A stretch of DNA of 64,000 nt from Micropruina glycogenica. GTDB lineage: Bacteria > Actinomycetota > Actinomycetes > Propionibacteriales > Propionibacteriaceae. Made by a program: the position numbers and the translations under genes. Under the pieces are notes generated by a model. That model made no database searches. It saw only the letters and a program-made list of their open reading frames with translations, and had not been told where the DNA came from. The DNA is taken from positions 62,001 to 126,000 of the forward strand of contig NZ_LT985188.1 in assembly GCF_900289045.1 (NCBI RefSeq). The letters run 5' to 3'. Shown piece after piece: positions 16,590-24,684 of the stretch (position 1 is its first letter; each line of letters starts with the position of its first letter).

Positions 16590-16853
16590 TTAGGCGTCGT
16601 CTGCGATGAGCAGTTCCTTGCTGGCCAATTGCTGCAAGAAGGCTTCGGCGTCCTGCGTCGCGGTGTCAATGTCGATGCCGTACGTGCTGACGAGCAAGTC
16701 AACGAGGTCGTCGAGCGAACGATCCTGCGTCAAGAACTTCGCCAACAGGGCGCCGACGACATTCGTGGTCAGATAGGTCGACCGCTGCAGATCGAGGATC
16801 ACCAACTCGCCGTCGATTTCCTGCCAGGTGACGTTCTCGGTTCGAATCCGCAC
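16590..16853 (-). CDS. PqqD-like lasso leader-binding protein (B1/RRE)
   Basis: 87 aa in the compact PqqD/RiPP recognition element fold: an N-terminal beta hairpin (VTWQEIDGELVILDLQRSTYLTTN) and three helices with the family-typical LDDLVDLLVSTYGIDIDTATQDAEAFLQQLASKELL pattern. B1 proteins clamp the leader via its Tyr and Pro and deliver it to B2 and the cyclase. Unlike most lasso clusters, B1 is on the opposite strand at the far end, with its own promoter, so it is expressed separately. The TΨC-like GGTTCGAATCC string at its start is part of the coding sequence, not a tRNA. Confidence 0.85.
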   Translation of the reverse strand: MRIRTENVTWQEIDGELVILDLQRSTYLTTNVVGALLAKFLTQDRSLDDLVDLLVSTYGIDIDTATQDAEAFLQQLASKELLIADDA

Positions 16854-16915
16854 GTAACCTCCATCGGAGTCTCGTCAGGTTGTGGCCGCGCACCTGGGCC
16901 GGTGGGTCCACTCCT

Positions 16916-16944
16916 ATAGTAGGGGAAACGAGCCTTGGGTATTG
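16916..16944 (-). promoter_or_regulatory. Candidate promoter for the B1 gene
   Basis: On the minus strand TACTAT (16921-16916) is a good -10 hexamer about 60 bases upstream of the B1 ATG. CAATAC 17 bases further is a poor -35. The gap 16854-16990 also holds the start region of the divergent GT4 gene. Confidence 0.4.
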
Positions 16945-16990
16945 GTGCGCGATGGCAGCAGCCGGCCGTGACGAGAGGGAAGGGTCTTGC

Positions 16991-18115
16991 GTGAGTTTTC
17001 ACGTTCCGGTCGCCTTGGCGCACGATTATCTGACCCAGCGCGGGGGCGCCGAGCGGGTAGCCGCGATCATGGCCGAGGCGTTTCCCGGCGCGCCGCTGCA
17101 CACGACTCTCTATGAGCCGGTCGCCACCTTCGACGACTTTCGCCGACTCACCGTCAAGACGTCGATGCTCAATCGTGTGCCCGCTTTCCGGCACGATCAC
17201 CGCATCGCACTGCCTCTGTACGCGCCGGTGGTTTCCGGCCTGAGGGTCGAGGCCGACGTGCTGCTGGCGAGCTCGTCGGGTTGGGCTCACGGCATCAGCT
17301 GCACCGGGAGCAAAGTGGTCTACTGCCACGCCCCGGCCCGCTGGCTCTATCAAACGGAACGCTATCTCGGGGCAGATGAGGGCGGTCTTGGCGCGCGGAC
17401 TCGACGCGCGGCGATGAAGGTCGCACTGACCGCGCTCTCGCCGTCTCTGCGCGCCTGGGACCACAAGCGGGCGCTGACCGCTGACCGCTACTTGGTCAAC
17501 TCTTCGGTGATACAACAGATGGTGCTGGATGTGTACGGCATCGAAGCGGAGGTGCTGCCGCCGCCGCCGGCATTGCCAGTGGAAGGTGCGCTGGAGCGGG
17601 TGGAGGCGATCGAGGAGCCGTTCGTGCTCTGCGTTGCGCGGTTGCTGCCTTACAAGAACGTGGACGCTGTGATCTCAGCTGTGAAGGCGATTGAAGGGCT
17701 GAGTCTCGCGGTGGTCGGACGCGGCCCAGATCATGAGCGGCTTCAGGATCTGATCGGTGCAGACCCGTCGATTCACCTACTCGGGGGAGTGAGCGAGGAG
17801 GCGTTGCGTTGGCTCTACACCGAGGCAGTGGGCTTGGTAGCCGCGTCGTATGAGGACTTCGGGCTCACTCCGTTGGAGGCCGCGTCCTTTGGCAAGCCCA
17901 CTGCGGCCCTGCACGCCAACGGCTACCTCGACACGATCGACCCTGCAGTGAACGGCTTGTTCTTCGAGCGTCCGGACGTGGTCTCAGTTACTGCCGGGAT
18001 CGAGGCCATGATCGGTCGCTCGTGGAATGCGGACGTGGTGCGGGCGCACGCGGACATGTTCGGCAAGCGACGCTTCTGTGCCAGGCTGCAGGATGTCGTC
18101 AACGGTCTCGCCTGA
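16991..18115 (+). CDS. GT4-family glycosyltransferase
   Basis: 374 aa from GTG 16991 (GAGGGAAGGG lies just upstream); an ATG at 16952 is a weaker choice. The N-domain has PVALAHDYLTQRGGAERVAAIM and VVYCHAPARWLY. The C-domain has FVLCVARLLPYKNVDAVISAV, LAVVGRGPDHERL and AASYEDFGLTPLEAASFGKPTAAL with the donor-binding E-x7-E. It probably adds a hexose to a lipid-linked oligosaccharide. It opens the main plus-strand polysaccharide run and is followed, 7 bases on, by a PAP2 phosphatase. Confidence 0.92.
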   Translation: MSFHVPVALAHDYLTQRGGAERVAAIMAEAFPGAPLHTTLYEPVATFDDFRRLTVKTSMLNRVPAFRHDHRIALPLYAPVVSGLRVEADVLLASSSGWAHGISCTGSKVVYCHAPARWLYQTERYLGADEGGLGARTRRAAMKVALTALSPSLRAWDHKRALTADRYLVNSSVIQQMVLDVYGIEAEVLPPPPALPVEGALERVEAIEEPFVLCVARLLPYKNVDAVISAVKAIEGLSLAVVGRGPDHERLQDLIGADPSIHLLGGVSEEALRWLYTEAVGLVAASYEDFGLTPLEAASFGKPTAALHANGYLDTIDPAVNGLFFERPDVVSVTAGIEAMIGRSWNADVVRAHADMFGKRRFCARLQDVVNGLA

Positions 18116-18122
18116 AGGATCC

Positions 18123-18920
18123 GTGCGGGCATGGGCGATGCCGGTCGCTCGGGCGTGGGGGTGCCTGGCGGCGGTTGCGGCGGTATTTGTCGTTGCCGTC
18201 TGGACGCCGGTCGGCCAGCGAATCGACTCTGCCCTGATGGGTGCCGGCTTCGCCCCCTTGACCGTGCCGATGGAGCCCTGGCAACTGGTCCGGCGCGGTT
18301 CCCTGATGGTGGTGGCCGCCTTGGTGGGTGTCGAGGCTATTGTGGCGCTGGCTCGCAGACGCTGGGGCCTGGTGCTGCGTTGTGCGATGTTGGTCGGCTG
18401 CGCCACCCTCGTGACCACTGCATTGCGGCGAGTGCTCACCCGACCGGAGCTGGGCGACCCGACCTATCCGTTCAACACCTGGCCCAGCGGCCACGCCGCC
18501 GCCTCGGCGGCGCTCATTGTGTCGGCTTTCGTGCTAGCGCCGCCGCGTTGGCAGGGCGTGCGCATTCGGCGGCTGACCGCCGTGACCTTGGTGGTCGTGG
18601 CCGGCTCGTCGATTGCCACGTTGGCACACAGGCCCAGTGACGTGATCGCAGCGGTGTTATGGGTGGCTGCGCTCAGCGCGGTGTTGTTTCCGAATGGACC
18701 GGTGGGCTGGCGTGCATTACAGCCCGATCTGAGGCCGGCGGCATTCTGCGTCGCACTGGCGGCGGTGGCGACGTCGCTGCCATGGCTCTACCAGCTGGGG
18801 CTGCTCGCCAACGGGGCCTGGCTGGCGGCTGCAGCGCTGGTAGCCGTCGGCTGGACCGGACCCCGAAACGGCCGGTCTGCCGTCGCGGAGGGGCGTCCTA
18901 GCAGGGCTCGTAGTCGCTAG
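18123..18920 (+). CDS. PAP2-family membrane phosphatase
   Basis: 265 aa with about six hydrophobic segments. The three PAP2 motifs are present: RRVLTRPELGDP (K/R-x6-RP), WPSGHAAASAAL (PSGH) and ATLAHRPSDVIAAV (SR-x5-H-x3-D-like, with His and Asp kept). These enzymes remove phosphate from lipid pyrophosphates such as undecaprenyl-PP, which fits carrier recycling beside glycan export genes. GTG 18123 lies three bases after AAGGA; ATG 18093, inside the GT4 gene, and ATG 18138 are alternatives. Confidence 0.88.
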   Translation: MRAWAMPVARAWGCLAAVAAVFVVAVWTPVGQRIDSALMGAGFAPLTVPMEPWQLVRRGSLMVVAALVGVEAIVALARRRWGLVLRCAMLVGCATLVTTALRRVLTRPELGDPTYPFNTWPSGHAAASAALIVSAFVLAPPRWQGVRIRRLTAVTLVVVAGSSIATLAHRPSDVIAAVLWVAALSAVLFPNGPVGWRALQPDLRPAAFCVALAAVATSLPWLYQLGLLANGAWLAAAALVAVGWTGPRNGRSAVAEGRPSRARSR

Positions 18921-19007
18921 GCGGCCCCCGTATCGCTGGCGGGGGTGGCAAAGACCTCGCAGTGTTCCGCTGGTAGGCTGCCGCGGGAGTAGAAGGGGTG
19001 GTGATCG

Positions 19008-20222
19008 GTGGCGACAGGTACAGCAGTCTCGGTCTCGGACCTGTCGAAGGTGTACCGAATCCGGTCGTCTTCGCAGCATCGACCGACCCGGGCCACTGAG
19101 GCGATCATGCATCGACTGCGGCATCCACTGGAGCGACCAGAGTTCGAGGAGTTTTCGGCGCTGTCCGGCATCAACTTCGAGATTCCTTTCGGGGAGGCCG
19201 TCGGAATCATCGGTCGAAACGGCGCAGGGAAATCGACCTTGCTCAAGGTGTTGACCAGGATCACGGCTCCGACGACGGGGCGGATCGAACTCGGCGGGCG
19301 GGTCGGCAGTCTGCTCGAGGTGGGCACCGGGTTTCACCCTGAACTGACTGGCCGGGAGAACATCTTTCTCAACGGTGCACTGCTGGGAATGCGTCGCTCA
19401 GAGATTACCCGCCGCTTCGACGAAATCGTGGATTTCTCCGGTGTCGCCAAGTTCTTGGAAACGCCGGTGAAGCGGTACTCATCCGGTATGTATGTGCGGC
19501 TGGCTTTCTCGGTTGCGGCGCATCTGGAGACCGAGATCCTGGCCATCGATGAGGTTCTCGCAGTAGGGGACGCAGAGTTTCGAAACAAGTCCCTGGCCAA
19601 GATGCGCGACGTCGCCAAGGATGGACGAACGGTGCTCTATGTGAGCCATCAGATGGCGACGGTCACGGCGTTGTGTACCCAAGCGATCTTCCTGGCCGGT
19701 GGCAAGTTGGTGCACAGCGGATCTGTTGACGATGTTCTAGAGATGTACCGAGACAGCTTTGAGACGGTGGCCCAGACCACAGCCGTCGCATCTCGTCGGC
19801 CAGGCACGGGTGAATTGCGGGCCAGCGACGTGCGTGTCGCTGACACAATCTTCACCAGTGTCGATGACAAAGTCATCGAGATCGACGTCCCCGCCAACCT
19901 GGAATCGATCGGCTCGTACTTCATCTCGTGTCACATCAACGATGCGAACGGCATCGTGATCACCAAGTGTGACTCCCGCCTTGTGGAAGCGTGGTTCGAC
20001 CCGGAGCACGACCAGCAGGTGCAGTTGACCGTCTCGGGAATATGGTTCGCTCCCGGCCGCTACACCATCGATGTTTTCATCTGTCGAATGGGCATTCTTG
20101 ACGCCTGGGAGGGCGCCGCTACTTTCGAGGTGCTGCCCGAACTGCCCTATCCAGAAACGATGAACGACGAGGCTATTCAAGGAGCCTTGGTGCTCAGCGA
20201 CTTCGAATACGCTCGGAGGTAG
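19008..20222 (+). CDS. Polysaccharide ABC exporter, ATPase subunit (Wzt-like) with C-terminal glycan-binding domain
   Basis: 404 aa from GTG 19008. The ATPase part (1-250) has Walker A GIIGRNGAGKST, the family-specific LLEVGTGFHPELTGRENIFLNG, signature RYSSGMYVRLAFSVAAH and Walker B ILAIDEVLAVGD. Residues ~270-395 form a beta-rich Wzt_C-type domain (FISCHINDANGIVITKCDSR, FAPGRYTIDVFI), which in O-antigen exporters recognises the end of the finished chain. Its partner permease starts one base after the stop. Together they flip a completed polysaccharide or teichoic-type polymer across the membrane. Confidence 0.93.
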   Translation: MATGTAVSVSDLSKVYRIRSSSQHRPTRATEAIMHRLRHPLERPEFEEFSALSGINFEIPFGEAVGIIGRNGAGKSTLLKVLTRITAPTTGRIELGGRVGSLLEVGTGFHPELTGRENIFLNGALLGMRRSEITRRFDEIVDFSGVAKFLETPVKRYSSGMYVRLAFSVAAHLETEILAIDEVLAVGDAEFRNKSLAKMRDVAKDGRTVLYVSHQMATVTALCTQAIFLAGGKLVHSGSVDDVLEMYRDSFETVAQTTAVASRRPGTGELRASDVRVADTIFTSVDDKVIEIDVPANLESIGSYFISCHINDANGIVITKCDSRLVEAWFDPEHDQQVQLTVSGIWFAPGRYTIDVFICRMGILDAWEGAATFEVLPELPYPETMNDEAIQGALVLSDFEYARR

Positions 20223-20223
20223 C

Positions 20224-21042
20224 GTGAGCAAGATTGTCATCACCCCGCCTCGGCGGCTCAACCTTCCCAAATGGCGCGAGCTGTGGGAGGCCCGTGAGGT
20301 CGCGTATCGCTTCGGTCAACGCGACGTAATCCTGCGATACCGGCAGACGGCGGTCGGCGTGATCTGGGTACTGCTGCAACCGCTGGTGGCAGCCGGTGTC
20401 TTCTCGATCGTGTTCGGAAATCTAGCCGGACTGCCAACCGACGGAGTTCCTTATTTCCTGTTCAGCTACGTGGGCATGTTGGCGTGGAATTTCTTCAATG
20501 GGCTAGTCAGTCGCGCGTCGGGTTCGCTGGTGGCGAATCAGGCCTTAGTGGCCAAAGTCTTTTTCCCACGCATGCTGGTTCCGCTCTCGTCGGTGTTCGC
20601 GGTTCTGCTCGATTTCTTGGTCGCGCTCGCCTTGGGTATCGTTTTGCTCTTCGTCTACGGCGTCAACCCAGGCTGGGGTTTTCTGCTGATGCCCGTGTGG
20701 CTCATGTGTCTGCTGTTGTTCTCGCTAGGGCTTTCGCTAGCGGCTTCGGCCTTAATGGTGAAGTATCGCGACGTGATGTATGTGATTCCCTGGGTACTGC
20801 AGATCGGATTGTACGCCACCCCGATTGCCTACTCACTAAGTGCGGTGCCCGAGGGCTTCCGGTGGTTGTTCTATGCGAATCCGTTGGCTTGGATCATTGA
20901 ACTCGTTCGCGGCAGCCTGCTCGGCACAACGCCCAGTCAAGTGTGGCTCGCTCCCGCCGCCATTTTGGTGAGTGTAGTTGTAGCCTTTCTGGGCGTGTTG
21001 GTCTTCCAGAGTCGTGAACGCGAGTTTGCTGACCTGATCTAG
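20224..21042 (+). CDS. Polysaccharide ABC exporter, permease subunit (Wzm-like)
   Basis: 272 aa, ABC-2 permease fold with six membrane segments: FGQRDVILRYRQTAVGVIWVLLQPL at the start is the classical Wzm/TagG signature, and YATPIAYSLSAVPEGFRWLFYANPLAWIIELVRGSLLG is the conserved second half. It starts with GTG 20224 right after the ATPase stop, so the pair is cotranslated. The DNA here is visibly less G+C-rich than the flanking glycosyltransferase genes, hinting at acquisition. Confidence 0.94.
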   Translation: MSKIVITPPRRLNLPKWRELWEAREVAYRFGQRDVILRYRQTAVGVIWVLLQPLVAAGVFSIVFGNLAGLPTDGVPYFLFSYVGMLAWNFFNGLVSRASGSLVANQALVAKVFFPRMLVPLSSVFAVLLDFLVALALGIVLLFVYGVNPGWGFLLMPVWLMCLLLFSLGLSLAASALMVKYRDVMYVIPWVLQIGLYATPIAYSLSAVPEGFRWLFYANPLAWIIELVRGSLLGTTPSQVWLAPAAILVSVVVAFLGVLVFQSREREFADLI

Positions 21043-21072
21043 TCGAAGGCGGCCATCTTTTCAAGGTGTAGT

Positions 21073-21882
21073 TCACCGAGGCCAGGGCCGAGTTGCTGGA
21101 TGGTCGAAGGCTGCCATTGATCTCCCTATGGTCTGCTGCGCGCGCCTTTTCAATCGGTCGACCGGGCTGGCTGCGGGATAGTTTGCTCCCGCTGCTTCAG
21201 GGTGATCAACCACGAGCGGCAGGTACGTCGCCCTCTGCCGGCCGGTGCAACGCATCCAAGCATCTATGCGCTGCTCGAAAACAGGCTCTATATGAGCGAG
21301 AGGATAACGCCATGAGGCAGGCGCAAGTCTTCGATAGATGTGTCTGCTAAAGTCTTTTCGGCGGCCGACGAATGCAACGTCAGAAAACCCATAACCAATA
21401 GCAAAGTCGCCCTGTACGTATAAGGACTCTCGTTCTGCTAGTCCGATGTGCCAATTGTTCGGATTCCCGACGGCAATTTGTGGATTTCGTGTCATCAAGT
21501 CGACTGTGGGAGTTATCCAGTCGCCGGGTTCGCGCAAGACTGCTCCCGCGTCCCAGTAGACAACCCAGGCGGGCCCCGGCATAGTCACCGCGACAAGGCA
21601 GCAGTCGGTGAAGTGAGTTAGTCTGCGTAGATGTCGCCGCGAAAGGCCACACTTCTCTAGGGCGCCCGGAAGTAAGTCATGCACGAATGCATAGCGGTCA
21701 ACTTCGTCCTTGACGGCAGAGGCGAGGGCTGCTGCCGCAGGCGGGTCGTCAACATTGTTTATCAGAACAGTTACGCAATCGAAGTCGCGGCACTGGGACT
21801 TGACCACATTGCTCATGAAACCTGGTCTCAGGACATCGCGATACGTGCGCTCGTAGCAGTTCACCACAAGGTCTATGGACAC
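21073..21882 (-). CDS. Putative glycosyltransferase, family unclear
   Basis: 269 aa from GTG 21882, preceded by AAGGAG at good spacing. The start IDLVVNCYERTYRDVL and the segment FDCVTVLINNVDD look like the first strands of a GT-A fold, and GPAWVVYWDAGAVLREPGDWI could be the metal-binding DxD-like site (Asp-Ala-Gly). No confident family match comes to mind. It stands alone on the minus strand between the ABC exporter and an acetyltransferase. Its codon use and base composition are more A+T-rich than the neighbours, consistent with a recent arrival. Confidence 0.5.
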   Translation of the reverse strand: MSIDLVVNCYERTYRDVLRPGFMSNVVKSQCRDFDCVTVLINNVDDPPAAAALASAVKDEVDRYAFVHDLLPGALEKCGLSRRHLRRLTHFTDCCLVAVTMPGPAWVVYWDAGAVLREPGDWITPTVDLMTRNPQIAVGNPNNWHIGLAERESLYVQGDFAIGYGFSDVAFVGRRKDFSRHIYRRLAPASWRYPLAHIEPVFEQRIDAWMRCTGRQRATYLPLVVDHPEAAGANYPAASPVDRLKRRAQQTIGRSMAAFDHPATRPWPR

Positions 21883-22013
21883 GAGGACTCCTTCTCGAAC
21901 GATATGGCATCTAAAGGGTTGTTGTCGGACTAGACTGATGAAATCTGAACCGGAGGCCGGCTACGAATCAACGGCAGTCGTGCCCTCCTGAGTGACCCAC
22001 TCGATTTGACTTG

Positions 22014-22607
22014 CTACACAAAACGTTTTGCATAGCCAAGTCTGTAGCGAAGGTCGCGCGAGCGGTCCCGAATGTGCCGGGCGGGGTTTCCCCCCACCAG
22101 TGTGTAGGCGGGAACACTCTTTGCCACTACGCCGCCGGCGGCAACGACTGCACCTTCTCCAATAGTGACTCCTGGCAGGAGGATCGAGTGACTCGACACC
22201 CACGCATGGTCCTCGATTCGAACGGGCGCACCTGTCTCGGTGAAGTCGGGGTCGTCAATGTCGTGCTGCCTTGTATAGATGCTCACGTGGCTTCCCAGAT
22301 TGACACATGCACCGATCGTAAGGCCGGATCGTCCGTCGAGAAATGCAGAATCGCCAATCGTGCAGTATGGACCGATCTCGATGCGTTCGGGGGCGTAGAA
22401 TTCTGCTCGCCAATGGATGCTGGAGGTTGGGTGCAAGCGCATTCCAGCACTCCTATAGAGGCAGTTACGAACCGTATGTGAGGGGATGAAACCGGCCTCA
22501 CTAAGCAGGCGCAGGCGCAGATCCGCCCACACCTCGCGGCCCCATCGGACTGAACTCACGGCCTGTGGCGGCGCAAGCCTCTTGAAGGACTCGCGGAGTC
22601 GCCCCAT
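22014..22607 (-). CDS. Left-handed beta-helix O-acetyltransferase (WcaF/maltose acetyltransferase-like)
   Basis: 197 aa from ATG 22607, with GGAAGG seven bases upstream (an earlier in-frame start is at 22643). Hexapeptide repeats run through IGPYCTIGDSAFLDGRSGLTIGACVNLGSHVSIYTRQHDID and VSSHSILLPGVTIGEGAVVAAGGVV. The catalytic His sits in the TRQHD segment, and the ending GNPARHIRDR is family-typical. Such enzymes move acetyl from acetyl-CoA to a sugar hydroxyl. It probably decorates the polysaccharide made by this island. It diverges from the next GT gene. Confidence 0.9.
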   Translation of the reverse strand: MGRLRESFKRLAPPQAVSSVRWGREVWADLRLRLLSEAGFIPSHTVRNCLYRSAGMRLHPTSSIHWRAEFYAPERIEIGPYCTIGDSAFLDGRSGLTIGACVNLGSHVSIYTRQHDIDDPDFTETGAPVRIEDHAWVSSHSILLPGVTIGEGAVVAAGGVVAKSVPAYTLVGGNPARHIRDRSRDLRYRLGYAKRFV

Positions 22608-22699
22608 GTCTATGCCTTCCGTGCGCGGACCCCAAAGGTACACCGGTTGGCGACCGATCCTCTACGGTTGACGAGGAGGCGACGGAAGGGTGGGAGAAA

Positions 22700-23569
22700 G
22701 TGGGGCGACGGCTAGGTGCGTACGTGTTGCCGGGTGATCCGGTGTGGCTGGCAGAGTCCTTGGCGCAGTACTACCCGCTGCTCGATGCTCTGGTCATCCC
22801 AGTACCCGAGGACGGTCTAGGTTGGTCTGGGGCGCCAATCCCGGTCGACGAGTGTCTGGCCGAAATCAGGCGAGTAGACACTCGCATGATCGCGCGCGAG
22901 ATTCCAGGGCGATGGGTCAATGTCGACCACCCGATCATGGCCGACACCGCCCAAAGGCAGGCCGCCCTCGAAGCACTGGTCGGATCGGTCGATTGGGTGG
23001 TACAGCTGGACAATGACGAGTTCCTGCCTCGGCCCCGTCTTCTGATGGAGTCGATTGACAGGGCTGCGGCGTTGAGCCTGGATGCCGTCGAGCTTCCGAT
23101 GAGGGTTCTGTTCCGCCGCACGTCGTCGCACGTGTTCGAAATCGCGGGTGCGCACGGCGACCTACACCACGAGTACCCAGGGAGCGTACTGGTTCGGCCC
23201 ACCGTGCGATTGGGGAATGCGCGTCAGGTGAACGGTCGAGTTTTGCGGCTCGGTGCGCCTGAGGCGAGCGGTTCAATCCAGCTGTCGCGGCCGCCAGATG
23301 ACAGCGAGACCCGTGTCATGGAGTTGGCGGCTGCGGACGCCATCGTGCACAACTCATGGGCTCGCTCGTCTCGCGAGATCCGTCGCAAGGTTGCCTCGTG
23401 GGGGCACGCAGGTGATGCAAACTTCGGGCTCTACTATTGGCTACGTTGGTGGCCTGTGCCTTGGATCTGGTGGCTCATCCGAGACTTTCACCCCTTCAGC
23501 CGCGGCCTGTGGCCGCGGCTGCGACGGTTGCCCAATGCCGGCTCGGTGGCTGATCACCCTCACCTTTGA
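22700..23569 (+). CDS. GT2-like glycosyltransferase (Glyco_tranf_2_4 type)
   Basis: 289 aa from GTG 22700. The N-terminus LGAYVLPGDPVWLAESLAQYYPLLDALVIPVPEDGLGW and SVDWVVQLDNDEFLPRP (Asp-x-Asp metal site) match glycosyltransferase-2-like proteins that act on polysaccharides. The Trp-rich C-terminus (YYWLRWWPVPWIWWLIRDF) may lie on the membrane. Donor and acceptor cannot be inferred. It forms a plus-strand pair with the next GT2, 134 bases downstream. Confidence 0.75.
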   Translation: MGRRLGAYVLPGDPVWLAESLAQYYPLLDALVIPVPEDGLGWSGAPIPVDECLAEIRRVDTRMIAREIPGRWVNVDHPIMADTAQRQAALEALVGSVDWVVQLDNDEFLPRPRLLMESIDRAAALSLDAVELPMRVLFRRTSSHVFEIAGAHGDLHHEYPGSVLVRPTVRLGNARQVNGRVLRLGAPEASGSIQLSRPPDDSETRVMELAAADAIVHNSWARSSREIRRKVASWGHAGDANFGLYYWLRWWPVPWIWWLIRDFHPFSRGLWPRLRRLPNAGSVADHPHL

Positions 23570-23638
23570 ACGTGATTCGGCTCGCGGCTCGACGTCTGTA
23601 GGCTTGGGTCCGGCCAGAGCCATCAAGGGGGTATGCCG

Positions 23639-23707
23639 ATGAGCGGAGGATGGGTTGAGGCTATAGCCGGTCCCGCCGTCGCTTTGATCACCGGAGTCGC
23701 CTCATGA
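23639..23707 (+). CDS. Possible 22-aa hydrophobic leader peptide coupled to the next GT gene
   Basis: ATG 23639 follows AAGGGGG by 7 bases and encodes MSGGWVEAIAGPAVALITGV then Ala-Ser. Its TGA overlaps the ATG of the downstream GT2 gene (ATGA at 23704-23707). The peptide is hydrophobic enough to be membrane-associated, but it may serve only to bring ribosomes to the next start, which has no clear ribosome site of its own. The rest of the gap 23570-23638 shows nothing else. Confidence 0.4.
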   Translation: MSGGWVEAIAGPAVALITGVAS

Positions 23708-24684
23708 CGCGAGGAAGCGACGTGGTGGTGGTGCTCTCGTACAAGGGCGCTGACGACACGATGGCCTGCGTCGAGTCTCTCGTCGTGGGGTCTCCATCCA
23801 TCGAGGTCTTAGTCGTCGACAATGGCTCCGGGGACGGTCTCTTGGAGCGCGTCGGCGCCGCTTGGCCGCAGGTCCACACTCTGCAAACCGGCGCGAACCT
23901 GGGTTATAGCGGCGGCATGAACGCCGGGATTCGGTGGGCACTCAATGGCAACGCACGCACCGTGACGGTACTGAACAACGACACAGTCATTCCTTCAGGA
24001 GTTCTGGAACGCCTGGTAGAGAAAGTCACCTCTGGACTAGTGGTAAGCCCCGAGGTGCGCTACGCCGACCGGCCCGATGATGTGTGGTTCGGCGGTGGAG
24101 CAATTGATGCCGACACGGCTCTGCCCAGGCATCTGCAGGACGTCGAGTTGCGGGCTCGTGGGGGTGCGGGCCCGCTTTCGGACAGCCCGATCCTGGCCGG
24201 CTGTTGCCTCACGGCGACGGCCGAAGTCTGGAGACGAGTGGGATTGTTCGATGACCGTTTCTTTCTCATGTTCGAGGATTCGGAATGGAGCGAACGTGCG
24301 CAGCGTGCAGGAGTCCGTTTGGTGGTTGATCACACTACGCACATCCGCCACAAGGTCTCCGCATCGTTCAAAGGTCCGTTCGCCTATCTCGGTCTGTACT
24401 ATTACGCCCGTAACGGGTTGCTGTTCGGCTCCATCCATAGTCCGTGGAAACCGCTTGCGCGACTCCGATTCCTGCGGCGACATGTGCTGATCGTGCCTGT
24501 CGCCGCCGCTCGCCGCGGGGACATACCTGGCGCATTGCAGTTCAGCTTGGTCATCGTGCTCGGCGTCGCGGCCAGGTTGTTGGGCGCCTACGGCCGTGCA
24601 CCCGGCTTTCTCGAACGGCTCAGTCTGCGTTGGTCCGATCGCGCAGGCTCTCGCACGGTCACCGTCAATCCGGTGGTCGGCTAG
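23704..24684 (+). CDS. GT2-family (rhamnosyltransferase-like) glycosyltransferase
   Basis: 326 aa. VVVVLSYKGADDTMACVESL, VLVVDNGSGDG, GANLGYSGGMNAGIRWAL and VTVLNNDTVIPSG are the nucleotide-sugar half of a WbbL/RfbN-type GT2. LAGCCLTATAEVWRRVGLFDDRFFLMFEDSEWSERAQRAG holds the catalytic E-D region. The C-terminal ~90 residues have hydrophobic helices for membrane contact. The family often transfers rhamnose from dTDP-rhamnose, which fits rmlA at the left edge. The gene ends 20 bases inside the convergent GT4 gene. Confidence 0.9.
   Translation: MTRGSDVVVVLSYKGADDTMACVESLVVGSPSIEVLVVDNGSGDGLLERVGAAWPQVHTLQTGANLGYSGGMNAGIRWALNGNARTVTVLNNDTVIPSGVLERLVEKVTSGLVVSPEVRYADRPDDVWFGGGAIDADTALPRHLQDVELRARGGAGPLSDSPILAGCCLTATAEVWRRVGLFDDRFFLMFEDSEWSERAQRAGVRLVVDHTTHIRHKVSASFKGPFAYLGLYYYARNGLLFGSIHSPWKPLARLRFLRRHVLIVPVAAARRGDIPGALQFSLVIVLGVAARLLGAYGRAPGFLERLSLRWSDRAGSRTVTVNPVVG

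Noticed and set aside
16846-16856. tRNA suggested by GGTTCGAATCC
   Set aside because: No acceptor or anticodon stems fit around it, and the bases encode the start of the B1 protein.
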